NCBI GenBank assembly: GCA_963575745.1
Contig: CAUYUJ010003606.1
Location: 1-64,000 of the forward strand
Source of the DNA: Prorocentrum cordatum
Lineage: Eukaryota; Sar; Dinophyceae; Prorocentrales; Prorocentraceae
Reading direction: 5' to 3'
DNA: 64,000 nt
The notes below the pieces were generated by a model. That model saw only the letters and a list, made by a program, of their open reading frames with translations. It was not told the DNA's origin and ran no database searches. This document shows positions 1 to 10,119 of the stretch, in pieces (within the stretch, counting starts at the first letter, position 1; each line of letters opens with the position of its first letter). The position numbers and the translations under genes were made by a program.

Positions 1-252
1 AGCTTCGAGTGCAAGCTGCCGACGCTCGAGGCCAAGATCGACGAGGTGAAGCGCAGCATCGATGCGAAGGTGCCGATGCTGGAGCAGAAGATCGACGCGC
101 TGACCGATCAGATTCGGGCCCTGTGCGAGCCTGGGGCGCCGTCGCAGGCCTACCCGCAGGGCTCGGCGACGTTGGGATTGCGCAATTTGAGGAGCAGTTC
201 GAGTCCGAGTTTGCTGGAAGTTCGCGGCGTCGATTCATCGTTTCGTCGCTGA
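1..252 (+). CDS. 3'-terminal fragment of a coiled-coil protein, unknown
   Basis: The frame is open from the window edge to a TGA at 250-252, so only the C-terminal part is visible. The first ~40 residues are rich in Leu/Ile at heptad-like spacing with many Lys/Glu/Asp (around LEAKIDEVKRSID and MLEQKIDALTDQI), which suggests a coiled coil. The last ~25 residues are Ser/Arg-rich and look less like coding sequence, so the true end or a splice donor could lie earlier. It would be the only clearly plus-strand gene in the flank. No family is recognised. Confidence 0.35.
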   Translation, partial: SFECKLPTLEAKIDEVKRSIDAKVPMLEQKIDALTDQIRALCEPGAPSQAYPQGSATLGLRNLRSSSSPSLLEVRGVDSSFRR

Positions 253-664
253 GCAGGCCTCGAGAGGCCAGAGAGCCTGAGAGATGTGTGTGTTTTTTTT
301 CTCTTCGCGCGCCACCCGAAACGGGGGGCGCGCGCTCTTCTACCGCAAAAGAGCAGCTGTGGTGCCTCCAGGGGCACAGGAAACATCCCCCCCCTCCTCC
401 GCGCGCCCCCCCCCCCCCTTTCCTCGCCCCCCGACCCCCAGAGGTTTCCCAGAGGTTCCCCAGGGGTTTCTCAGGGGTTTCCCTGAGAGGTTTCCCAGAG
501 AATCTCCCCGCAAGCTTCCCCAGAGGCCCCGTCGCCAGATCGGTTTTTCATTTAAGGTCAGGGGTGTGGGCAGCTCCTAAGCCCAACGCAAGGGGGGTAA
601 ACGCCCCCCCGACCGCCTCCGACTCAGTCTGCTAATGTTGCTGCCGCCGCCAGTGCGGAAGCTG
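253..664. repeat. Low-complexity spacer with short GGTTTCCCAGA-type repeats
   Basis: No gene seen. A T-run lies near 293-300 and C-runs near 388-420. At about 435-515 an 11-13 bp motif, AGAGGTTTCCC, recurs with small changes. Confidence 0.5.
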
Positions 665-850
665 CTGCTGCTCCTCCTCCTCATTTTCCCCCTCCACCTC
701 CTTCTCCTCTTCCTCCTCCTCCTCCTCTTTCCCGTCCTCATCCTTCTAATTATCATCCTCCTTCCCCCTCCTCTTCTTCTTCCTCCTCCTCCTCCTCCTC
801 CTCCTCTCCCTCCTCCTCCTCCTCCCCCTCCTCCTCCTCCTCCTCCTCAC
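665..850. repeat. CCT/CTC trinucleotide tract
   Basis: Nearly pure pyrimidine on the plus strand (CCTCCT with CTT and CCC variants). Poly-Leu, poly-Pro and poly-Glu readings across it come from the repeat and are not genes. Confidence 0.8.
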
Positions 851-1035
851 CCTCCGTTTCGCATCGCACCAGTGTGCTCCAGTGCATACGCGGCTGCCGA
901 CGTGAGCAGGCGGGCTGCCCCTGCCGAAAGGCAGAGCAACATGGAGAAGGCAAGCGCGCGTGCTCTCCTGCCCAAAAATAACACAGGCACCAGCAACTGC
1001 AACGGCGAACGCGCCAAGATCTCCAGATCTTCAAA

Positions 1036-1452
1036 TCACTGCCGCTGCTGCGCAGGCTTGTTTGCCGACGCGTCTGACTGCGCCCAATCAGTCTGAGTGA
1101 GGTCCTGTTCATCAGGGAATGGTGTAAGGAGCGATCTGGTTCGCAACCTAACATTGCTCAGTGCGTAGCGGAGCCCATACAGAACGTTATCGAGAACGCA
1201 TTTCGAATCTGTCAATCGACGCAACAACTCCTGGCGCTGAAGCGATTCATGCAGCTCAAGTGGGCCTGCATCGCTCACTCTCTGGATGGCGATGGTCACA
1301 GCCTGTAATTCTTTTTCGATGTTGCCGACCTGTTCTTTGAGCGGTGCCTCGATCCCATCAAGTGCCGGCTGTACAGAACGCAGTCGTTGATTTGCAATCA
1401 TCAAGCGCCCCATTGGTGTTCGGCACCGTATATCGGAAACCTCTGGCCACAT
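1036..1452 (-). CDS. Hypothetical 138-aa helical protein
   Basis: Open frame from an ATG at 1452 to a stop at 1036. The composition is balanced, unlike the repeat-derived ORFs nearby. Residues ~20-75 are amphipathic with regular hydrophobic spacing (for example VGNIEKELQAVTIAI), and residues ~75-110 are Leu/Arg-rich (QELLRRL, VLDNVLYGLRYAL), suggesting a helical bundle or coiled coil. No family is recognised. It has the same strand as the other flank genes. No SL relic or clear splice acceptor was found at its start, so it may be an exon of a larger gene. Confidence 0.4.
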   Translation of the reverse strand: MWPEVSDIRCRTPMGRLMIANQRLRSVQPALDGIEAPLKEQVGNIEKELQAVTIAIQRVSDAGPLELHESLQRQELLRRLTDSKCVLDNVLYGLRYALSNVRLRTRSLLTPFPDEQDLTQTDWAQSDASANKPAQQRQ

Positions 1453-2425
1453 AGCGCCGTTCTGGCGCGAGAGAGCAAATGTGGAAAGGGGTGCGCTATC
1501 GAGCCAAGGCTGCGGAACACTTTGGGGTTAAAGTCGAGAGAAGGAGACTGCACGTTGGGAACCTAGCCAGGCCCTCTTCGATAGGACGGGCCATCCAATT
1601 GCCATGGCGCCAAGGATTTAGTTTAGGGGGGGAAGTTGGGGGGGCGGCGGGGGCGTTGCAGGCACATCGCCCAACGAGGATGCAAGGGGGCCTTGGCCCC
1701 ATCAGGAGGCTGACCCAATCTTTCAATGCACCATAGGCTGGCCAGTATGCCCGATAAAATGTTGACTGTGTGTGCCTCCTCCTCCTCCTCCTCCTCCTCC
1801 TCCTCCTCCTCCTCCTCCTCCTCCTCCTCCTTATCATATTCCTCCTCCTCCTGCTCCTCATCCTCGTCCTATATTCCTCATCATCCTCGAGTTCTTCAGC
1901 TTTCTTCAACCTTAGCCAGGCCTTGAGCCAGGCCAACTTGCATGTCGGCCGTATTTGCACACAGCCGATGCGGAAAGGTAACAGTGAGCTGTAAAAGCAT
2001 GCAGTCGAGCAGTGAACATGTCTGGCAACTCAGCGCAATCCAGATGCAGTCTCTCGTCGTCGTCGTCGTCGGGTCGTCGTTGTCCCCTCCTGTCGTCTGG
2101 TCGTCTCTTCTCTCGTCGTTCTGTCGTCTCGTCGTCTCTCGTCTCTTGGCTGGCTGATTGCCGACAGCTAGCGCTTCGCGCGCTTTGAAATGCGCGGCTT
2201 CAAATCTTATAAGGGTTGCGCATGCAATGCAAACGAGATTGGTGCGTGAGAAGTTCCGTCACTATATCACCAAGCTTGTCAGTAAAGGCGGACGGGTAGA
2301 CCTGGCTCTCCTTCTGCTTCTCTTTGTCCCCTGTGGTCCAATGGGTTGTCCTCCAGCCAGTGCCCGAATCAGCGTTCTGCCGCTGCTGCTCGAAAGTAAG
2401 AGTTTTGCTTGCTGCCGTCGATGCG
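1453..2425. other. Intergenic, with CCT and CGT tracts
   Basis: No supported gene. A CCT tract runs about 1774-1866 and short TCG/CGT runs lie at 2053-2130. The rest (1480-1740, 2160-2425) has no coding signal that I trust. Confidence 0.5.
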
Positions 2426-3711
2426 TCAGACTTGCTTTTTGACCAGTTGCCCTACTGCCCAGCTAGGAAACGTAGTCTGCCACGCAGTTGGTTTTGGAGT
2501 CGAGTGCCCCCATCCTCCCAACCATATACTGCAGGTAGAGGCTCCGATCGTTTTGCTCGCAGCTCTTATGTTCGACATGTGATAGAATAGGCTGCCCTGC
2601 GGCTGCTCCACCGTTGTGTACACGGACCTCATGCTCGCGTAGAACAGCATGTAGGACCTGCGTGGTTTTTTAGGGGGTGGGAAGTGGCCAAATGACCGGC
2701 TATGTTCTTCGGCGTCCAGGCGTCCAGAAACCATCCAGATTTCGCTAAACCGTCTGAGCCCCCGAGGGCTCATCGACGGCTCACCGAAAACAGTGAGCCC
2801 CAGTGAGCCCCCAGTGAGCCCGAATTGCTCTGGGATTTCGTTCGTGGCCATGGGAAAGCGAGCATTGTGGGCAGGAGTTGAGAGGAAAGGGGTATATAGG
2901 GGCATGTGGCAGCTGGAGAAGAGGGGGATGGGGCGCGCGAGGAGGACGAGGAGAAGGAGCAGGACGAGGAGGAGGAGCACGAACACAAGGGAGCGGAGGA
3001 GGAGCAAGAGGAGGAGGGACGGAGGAGGGGGGATGAGGAGGATGATTTCTGTATTTCCCCAGTGCGACACCGCTGCAGCAATAAAATTGGCCTCCCGAAC
3101 ATCACGGCGGCTGTCGTCGCCACTGGGGTCAGCAGTACTGCGCTTGGTGTGAAAACTTGCCCCCCTCCACCACGTCGAGCACTGCGGCGCGAAATGCACC
3201 GACCCCCCTTCTGCGACGGTCGCGATGAGGTACATCGCGTAGAGAATCCCCACCTGCAGGAGCACTCAAGACACCCCAAGATCAAAATGCCCCCAGCAGA
3301 ACCACGACACAACACTCAAACCAACACGAGCACCAAAGCTACATCAATCACACGGTTTGAATTCCTGGCCACCAGAGAGCACAAATCTTCGGTCGGCGAA
3401 TTCTCCCTTTCGAAGGTGTAGGCATTGAATCCAAGCTGTGCCACGCGCCTGGCTGCTCCACCTGCGCCTGCGAATAATTCAACAAAGGCTGTGTCCCTCG
3501 GCACGTCACCCATGCCAATGATTTCGTCCACAACCGCAGAAAGAAACGCTTGGTCATTGCCATTCTCAAACGAGTATTTGATCCCGCGGGCAGTCATATC
3601 CGCGGCCTTTGCCGTTGCCCAAGCCATGCCTTTCCGATGCCGCGGCAAACTGGCCGAGACAGGCGTCGGAGCGAATATGATCACAGCGATCAGGACAGCA
3701 GCACGAGCCAT
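2426..3711 (-). CDS. Cytosine-C5-methyltransferase-like protein, dinoflagellate type, three exons
   Basis: Exons 3711-3352, 3253-3069 and 2657-2426 join in frame to 258 aa. The introns are 98 bp (3254-3351) and 411 bp (2658-3068), both GT-AG. Residues ~3-20 are hydrophobic and end VSA, like a signal peptide. ELFAGAGG (~78-85) matches the SAM-binding motif I of C5 DNA methyltransferases. APQCSTW (Cys ~145) resembles the PPCQ catalytic loop, but the second Pro is Gln. VEQPQGS (~198-204) follows. I recall dinoflagellate proteins with the same spacing of FAGxG, aPxCSxW and EQP; activity is unproven. Intron 2 holds a CCT tract and GCTCACYGG repeats. An alternative start lies at 3735, and TTTTTGATCTACAG just upstream could be another acceptor, so a 5' exon may be missing. 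The order and phase of the joins support a real gene. Confidence 0.6.
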
Positions 3712-4107
3712 TGCTTGGAGACAAGATACTTGCAAATACCGAGGCGCTCCTGTAGATCAAAAAGGCTGAACACCCGAACCTCGAATCTGGATGGATGAGC
3801 GAATACCATGACGTCCCGTAGAAGTGCATTGAGGGTCTCGTCGATGAAGCAGTTGTACTGCGTCGGGCTCCCATGGGGCCCAACCCTGTCACGGGGAGCT
3901 TGGTTGTTTCATTTATTGTTGAAACCGTTCGGCCACCTCACTCCGATTCCGTATGTTGTTACGTACGTTCTTGTTTACATTATTTGGAACATGCTGTTTT
4001 GTTATTGGGGGGTACGTACACGCTGTTTTCCGAGAATGTTTGGATGTTGAACTTTCATCGTTTATTAGCTACCCTTCTGAACTTGCATTTTTTCAAGCAC
4101 CGAACGC
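3712..4107. other. Intergenic or unrecognised 5' sequence
   Basis: Nothing firmly supported. Minus-strand readings at 3740-3890 contain short plausible stretches (such as SLIHPDSRFGCSAF) that might belong to an upstream exon of the methyltransferase-like gene. 3950-4100 is AT-richer and looks non-coding. Confidence 0.4.
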
Positions 4108-6269
4108 TTAAAGCTGTTTCACACACGTACCATGGTACCTGTCCACCAAGTGGAGGACAAGATGGTGCTTCGGAGTGAAGGCGATGCCGCACGCGAGGCA
4201 ACTCCTGAGGTGGACCAACGTGCACGTCATGAGCTCCACTCGTGCTGGCCCTGGCAAAAGAACGGGATGCAAGCGCACAATGTCCAAGAACCGCTGCAAC
4301 GATTCCCCTCCGTGCAGTAGAGCGGACCCGAAAACAGCGCTGCCTCCATTCACGTTCAGGGCGTGCACTGCAAATGGCAACATGTAGCCAACCTCCGCCG
4401 CCTTCAAACTCATGTGCCCACCGCTGTGATTCGGCTGCTGATGGCAATTTATACAATATCTCCTGTGTTATGGGGAAGGTTTGTGGGCCACCGCTGGAAA
4501 GACATCAATCGAGCGCCCCCTCCCCCCTGACGCACTATCATTTCTGGAATGCTGGCGCGGCCATGTTACAAACGCAAACATCATTGCACCCCTACTAACT
4601 CATCGTGCGCCCTGGCTACCTTGACCCCTCCCCGTGTACCCCAGTGCGGTGATCGTGCATATGTTGGCACAAGGAAAAAAGCGCTGTCCTGCAATGTGAA
4701 ACCTTTACGCTTCCCTAGCATCTTGAGGTTGAGCGTTGTGAGCCTGATCTGGTGGGGCACGTCGTGTTGGTCTTGCCAAACAAGTAGGTCGGCTAAAATC
4801 CGCTTGCAACCAAGGTCCAAAACTTCCTCAAGCCCCCCACTAAAGCCGAACGGATTCACAAGGATCAACCTCCATATAGCTGCGCTCACCCACCTCATGA
4901 TTGGCCCGTAATACAGGCAATGCAAAGAGTCTATGGCGAGGCTTGCCGTCGGCGACGTCCCTAGAGCTCGCGAAAACAACGGGCAACGATGCCGCATTGC
5001 ATCCATGACTTTGTTGTCACTGCTCATGGAAGGACGCCAAAATACAATCTCGAATGGCAACGTCTGCTTCTCAAGGTTAAACGTGCCCCACAAGTGAACT
5101 GACGGCTCTAAGCGATCACGCTTTTTCAAGTTAACTCAGTTTATGATGACGTCTGTCACGATAATTCGGCCGTTGATGCCCTTGCCTTTTTCAAAACGAA
5201 TTGATTTCAGCAGATCTGCTCTGTGCTGTTCTGTTCTGATGTGGACACGCACCTCGCACCTTGCGCACTCATCGAAATAATCTGCTTCTCTTCTTATCCT
5301 GAATGGCAGTGGTTCGTTGGGGACGCACGCACCACACATGCAGTGCATCTCGCCCTGGCTTGCCTCACAGAACTGGCACGCATTAAACACTGCCGACCAT
5401 GGGGCTAAACCAAGGGACTTGGCATGTTCACTCCAGTCTCCTTTGATCCACAACAGTGCTCCTGTATACGAAAAGGCTTTCGGGCGAGCGAGCTCGTGAT
5501 CGGCACCCCACGGCCTGCCATCCGATTGAGTAGCTGGCCTGCGCCCTAATGACATTGCTTCGAACTGCCATGCCGCGGTCTGGAGATGCGGAAACAGCGC
5601 GCACCATCCTTTGCACCCGCACTGGCAGCTATCGCTGGACCTAGTGATTGACATAAAGTGCCTCTTTCCCGTGATCAAATTTACGGCCCACATGCCCAAG
5701 CTTGAATCATTCCTCCCAGACGCAGATTTTCTATAAGTCACTCCATCGAGGTAAAATGCGAGAGGCACTGGAAGGCGGCCCCCGTTCGCAAGGGCCTCTA
5801 TGACACGGGGATGTTTCTTGTAGCACTCAAAATCTGAAACACAGGGGTCTCTGTCGCCAGGCGCTGCGTTCAGAATCCTGAAGGTGCGCGGGTCTTCGGA
5901 GACTTCCTCCTCGATCCCTTCGAAAACACAGCGCACAGGAACATCGCGCATCGTCCGCCGAGGTCTGCGATGTAGGTTGACTGGCGTGCGAACCATCGTC
6001 ATGCCACTGGGGACTGGTAGTACTTTCGATAAATGGTCCTGGTATTTGCCCGATTGTTTCCCTGGAGCAAGTCCGTAAAGAGCGAAGTTGGCCCCTGGGA
6101 CGCCAGCAACGTCGGCTAGATGACAAATTACGGAAAAGTCGAGAGCCGTAAGTTTGCACGAGGCGTAGAGTTCAAGTAGCTTTCGTAGTAGCTCGGAGCC
6201 CGCATCCCTGGCAGTCTGCGAAGACAAAATGCGCGGCGCCCCCCGCCTGTGGCTGCGAGACCTCGCCAT
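4108..6269 (-). pseudogene. Broken member of a multicopy dinoflagellate 'DRLEPS' family
   Basis: The frame runs from ATG 6269 to a TGA at 5136-5138 (377 aa). It continues in the same frame at once, VNLKKRDRLEPSVHLWG and so on, to a stop at 4581, so one premature TGA splits it. A third block (4413-4108: LKAAEVGYMLPF, then FTPKHHLVLH) looks like the C-terminal exon after an intron of ~170 bp. Visible motifs are AFYLDGVTYRK (~171-181), the Cys cluster CQCGCKGWC (215-223), GALLWIKGDWSEH and a second Cys-rich patch CQFCEASQGEMHCMCGAC. I recall similar unannotated proteins being abundant in dinoflagellate genomes, which suggests a mobile or amplified origin; that is memory, not a search. No function is assigned. 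An unrecognised mini-intron at the TGA is the alternative to a mutation. Confidence 0.5.
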
Positions 6270-7262
6270 CTGGTTAACAAATCAAACTGTAGATCTGCAG
6301 GTGGCCGCGCACAGACAGTACGAACTTGAGCATGCGCCTCCGAGAAGTGATAACGCAGGCTATGTATAAGGTGTGTCTGCTGTTTGACATGCTGTGTAGT
6401 GTGTGCATGTGCTGTTCGACATGCTGTGTTAGCGTGCTGTGCGCTTGCTGTTCTGTTTGTTGTTTATCATTCTTCGTGCTGTGCACACCCCTATCCATGA
6501 TCGCGTTTCGTGCTGTGCGTACGCCCTTCGTGCTGTATGATGTTTTGCTTCGTTGTCTCTTCCTTGTCTGCAGCCAGCAACCTAGACCCCAACAGCGCTG
6601 CAACAACAAAACACAACAAAACAACACTGAGAACACAAAAAACAAAAACAATCCAATGCAATATACACCAAAAATACAACACAAACAAAAATCGCAATAT
6701 GCAGACAACAGAAACAAACACCATCAAACCAAACACAATAAAAACAAGCCACAAAGTTGAGTCCACACAGAAAACACACCACACATCAGACACAACAAAC
6801 TAAAAAGAAAGACACACAAAAACACACAAAGAAAGAACAACATAAAGGCACACAAGTCAACACAACATACAATACCCACAACAAAAACATGACAAAAACA
6901 CAACACGAGAAAGAAAAATGCGCTGCGCTACCGACTCGTGTGTTGTACTACAAGTCTGACTCACGCAATCACCACTGCAACCGAACGTGAAACTTCTGCA
7001 GAGAGGAACTGCAGCTATCTCATCAAAGTGCCAGTTGCTTGCATTCAAAATGACTGGCCTTCACTGACGGAAGCACTGATTGCAGCAGCTGCTGTAGCGC
7101 TCAACCCCGACTGTTGTCTGTTGGCGTTGAGAGATAACGAGCACAAGCTCCCCTGCTGGCCCGCGGCCTCTCGACGCAACAGAACAGTCTGAACCCTCGA
7201 ACAAAGACCCTAAACTTCATTGTTTTTTTTTTTTTTTTTGTTTTTGTTTTTTTTTTCGCGAA
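6270..7262. other. Spacer with a sharp base-composition switch and a poly-T run
   Basis: No gene seen. About 6370-6600 is rich in TGCTGTG-like words on the plus strand. From about 6600 to 6910 the same strand becomes an A/C-rich run (many AACACAAAA words). A T-run with two G interruptions occupies about 7220-7256. Long Phe/Cys/Val readings on the minus strand come from this composition. Confidence 0.55.
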
Positions 7263-7475
7263 AATCATCGCTCACCGGTCGCTCACCGGTCGCTCACCGG
7301 TCGCTCACCGGTCGCTCACCGGTCATCGGTCGCTCATCGGTCGCTCATCGGTTGTGATCACTGCCCTTTCGCCTGTGCTTTTACAGGGTTTGAGCTCGAT
7401 CATCGGAGGCTCATCGGAACCAGTGAGCACCGATGAGTCACCGGCCGATCATCGGTCGCTCACCGGTCTGCGTTG
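7263..7475. repeat. GCTCACCGGTC 11-bp tandem repeat with inverted copies
   Basis: At about 7270-7345 the 11-mer CGCTCACCGGT is repeated in tandem with C/T variation. At 7390-7470 diverged copies occur in both orientations (GGCTCATCGG and CCGATGAG), so the block can fold back. The same word recurs in the second intron of the gene at 2426-3711 and in an intron of gene B. Confidence 0.75.
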
Positions 7476-7673
7476 TGGTTTTTTAATGAGCGCTACAGCA
7501 TTTCTAGCAAAATAACGTCGGCTGATTGCTCTGGCGCGCAAAATCTTTGAACACTCATCCTCCTGGCCTGTCATCCTCCTGCTCTGCCTTCATACACAAT
7601 AATTTCGACAGCCGAGCAAACAAAAAGTACCTAGCAACAGGTTGCACGCATGAGTATGCACCCGCTCGAATCA

Positions 7674-8421
7674 TCAGGCGGCCCTCTTGGGCTTTTTGAT
7701 CTCGTGGAGGCTCTTGACCTTAATGGTGAGCTCCTGAAGGTTTTTGTCAATCTGGTCGACCTCCTTCAGCTTGTGGAGGTAACTGATGAACTCCGAATCC
7801 GAACAAGTTTTCCTCACACTCGTCAGGGGCTCAGTCAAGGCTTTGCTGACTCCTGAGGTCCACAAGGTGTGGCCCACCTCCGTGAGCTGCTCCAGAAACA
7901 ACTTGCCGTCCTCGTCAGTCTTCGCCCAGGAGTAATCAGGATCATTCTCGATGTTATACGCCAAGGTCTGGGCATGGCTGACCACGGTGTTGTGCAGCAG
8001 CACGGTCTGCTTTGCCTGCGTCATGAGGGCCTTGATACAGTCGCCGCCAGGGGACTCGGTTTTCTGCTCCTTAGGGTTGCCTTCGGTGGTATCCTGCTTT
8101 CGTTTCTTGCCCTGCTTCTTGCCCTTGCCCTCTCCCTTGCTCTTCTTTTTGCCCGTCTCAGTGCCCGTCTCCTCAGCGCGCTCCGCGCCTGGAACGCCCT
8201 CGCCGCCTGTCTCCTGGATCTCGGCCTTCGAGGTCACGCCAGCAGAGTCCGCGACCTTACCGATGAGGATCCTCGTCTTGTCCTGGTTGCTGGGCTCGCC
8301 CGTCGCCAGTGCCTGGGGGGCGACCGTCGCTGGTGCCTGGGGGGCGACCGTCGCCAGCGCCTGGGGGGCGACCGTCGCCAGCGCCTGGGTCGAGTCGGCC
8401 AGCTGGCCCGCCCCCTGGAGG
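7674..8421 (-). CDS. Gene B, 3' exon: Lys-rich protein with a Pro/Ala decapeptide repeat
   Basis: The open block ends with a stop at 7674. The preceding minus-strand TTGGTTTTCAG (8422 and above) is a strong acceptor; a second AG seven bases on (exon from 8414) would enter at phase 0. Near the start there are four near-copies of a 10-residue unit, QALATVAPQA. Then comes a basic, low-complexity nuclear-signal-like run (KKKSKGEGKGKKQGKKRK). The C-terminal ~110 residues are of ordinary composition with helical spacing. No family is recognised. The exon is probably shared with the blocks at 8696-8947 and 9316-11148, but I could not prove the joins. Confidence 0.5.
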
Positions 8422-8695
8422 CTGAAAACCAAACAACAGATAACGTGTTATAAGTATGTCTGCACAAATGTCATGCACGTGCATCCATATGTGCATGCGT
8501 GTGTTTACGACTGTGTGTTTTCACATCCGCTACACCCACCTATAGCCCGCATGCGGGCTGGGGAGCGATTTTTTTTGCGAGCAATTCTCGCCGCAGAGTT
8601 CCTAAGCAGAACATCGGAAAGCTGACTGCAGCCCCGAAACAAAACAGGATTTCCAATCCTAAGGCAGGTTGCTCCATGCGTTTTGCAAATGATGT

Positions 8696-8947
8696 TCATT
8701 TACCGAATGCCTGCTCCAAGCGCCTTCTCTTCATCTCGTTGCTTTCGATCGCGTCGTCCGCCCATGCCTGGTGCTTGGACCACGCGACGCTGAACTCGCT
8801 GTCCACTCCCTCCCCCACATACAAAGCGCGGAGCGCCTCGCGAGACGGGCAGTACACAACCCAAGGCGCCCCCAACTGAATGGCCTTCAAGAAGTACCGA
8901 AATGCCTGAAGGGGCTGCAAACGCAACATCAGGCGGTGGGAGTCCAC
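8696..8947 (-). CDS. Gene B, internal exon (unknown, basic C-terminus)
   Basis: The acceptor GGGGGTCAG precedes 8947, giving a phase-0 start (VDSHRLMLRLQPLQAF). The frame stays open to a TGA at 8696-8698. Within it, GVDSEFSVAWSKHQAWADDA and the basic EMKRRRLEQ look like real protein. Possible donors are GTAAATG at 8703 or GC at about 8708; the GC option would join in frame to an exon starting at 8414. The alternative is that translation ends at 8696. Confidence 0.45.
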   Translation of the reverse strand: MDSHRLMLRLQPLQAFRYFLKAIQLGAPWVVYCPSREALRALYVGEGVDSEFSVAWSKHQAWADDAIESNEMKRRRLEQAFGK

Positions 8948-9315
8948 CTGACCCCCCTCAGGAGGAATGATGGAGGACGGAGCTGGAGGAGGGGATGAAG
9001 GAAGAGGAGAGGGCGGAGGAGGGAGGAGGAGGAGGCAGGACGCGGAGGATAAGGAGGAGAGGCGAAGAGAATGCGAAGGAGGATTCGGAGGAGGTGGAGG
9101 AGGAGGGGAGGAGGATAATGAGGGCACTGAGGGCACTGGGGGTAGGGGTGTGTTTGTTTGCCTCTCGGCGTCGTCTTTGCCGTCGTCGTCTTCGTCGTCA
9201 TCGCAGTCGTCATCGCTGAAAGTGACGTCTCCGTCGAACGTCGTTTGCGGGGCATCGACCATCGTCGTCCGTCGTCGTCGTATTCGTCGCCGTCGTCGTT
9301 CTGGAGCCCCCGCGC
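8948..9315. repeat. GGA-rich and CGT-rich block, probable intron of gene B
   Basis: The plus strand is GGA-rich at about 8965-9130 and CGT-rich at 9170-9300. The minus-strand reading of 9170-9250 is acidic (DDDCDDDEDDD) and could still be coding. The rest reads as proline/serine runs caused by the repeat. Confidence 0.5.
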
Positions 9316-9960
9316 CTGCAACCAGCCCAATCGTCCTCCGCCCTCCTTCTTGGCGGTGCGGCCGAGTGTCTGATATTGGCCTCTGCGCCAATGTGTTCGT
9401 TTGTATGCCGTAACTTTCCTCGTCCCCAACTTGTAGTTCTCGAACTTTTTCATCGCCCACTCCCTCCTGAAGTCTTCCTGGGCTTGGATGTCGGGTCTCC
9501 CGTCGATCCTGAGCGCTTCCTAAGCCTTCTCACAGTCTGGGTGACTGCTCTTGTAGCGATCGAACCTGCCCGCCAGGACATTGTCCTCCTTGCCGTTCGC
9601 CGCGAACCTGAAGTCCTTGGCCCTCGCTGCCTGCCATACAGCGTACTCCTTCTTCTGCTTCTCCTCGAGGCTCGCAGGGTCGACGCCGCCCTCGTCAGGG
9701 CCCTGAACTTCGCCCAACGCGTTCTCTGCACCCGCTACTGCCTCGGGAAGCATGCTTTGAGGCGTTATGCCCTTCATGCTGTGCAGCTCTTTGACGTGCT
9801 TGCCCTGGAAGATGGCCATAAGATGGTCGCGCAGCTCGACGCCCAGGAGCTCGGGCTTCTCTGCCTTCTTGAGGATGCTCTGGAAGTTCACCTCGGAGCT
9901 CAGGATGACGTCGGTGAGCATGCGGCGGCGCTTGCTCTTCGGCGGTGTCCCCAAGTGTGC
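9316..9960 (-). CDS. Gene B, second exon, with an in-frame TAG
   Basis: The acceptor CTGCGCTAG at 9961-9969 gives a phase-0 entry (AHLGTPPKSKRRRM). The frame is open for ~150 residues: a basic start (PPKSKRRRM, NLS-like), a helical middle (VNFQSILKKAEKPELLG), then KEYAVWQAARAKDFRF. A TAG follows HPDCEKA at about 9520-9522, yet the same frame then continues EALRIDGRPDIQAQEDF and KKFENYKLGTRKV to about 9316. Either the gene is inactivated by one stop or a splice choice avoids it. The end at 9316 (CAG before GC) is a guess. Confidence 0.45.
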
Positions 9961-9976
9961 CTAGCGCAGGATTGAA

Positions 9977-10027
9977 GCTCACTGGGGCTCACCGTTCGCG
10001 ATGAGCTCGCGATGAGCCCCAGTGAGC
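9977..10027. repeat. Perfect 15-bp inverted repeat inside a gene B intron
   Basis: GCTCACTGGGGCTCA at 9977-9991 is matched exactly by its reverse complement at 10013-10027, with a 21-base loop. It lies inside the 159-bp GT-AG intron (9961-10119) of gene B and belongs to the GCTCACYGG word family. Confidence 0.85.
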
Positions 10028-10119
10028 CCCCTTAAGCTCCAATGCGTTTCCTCGCAAGAGGAGACGACTGGAGCCCAATACACAAGAAAGCAGTTGGCGG
10101 TCGCTTGTCGTTTGGCTAC

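Noticed and set aside
7263-7475. CRISPR-like array at the 11-bp repeats
   Set aside because: There are no unique spacers and the sequence context is eukaryotic.
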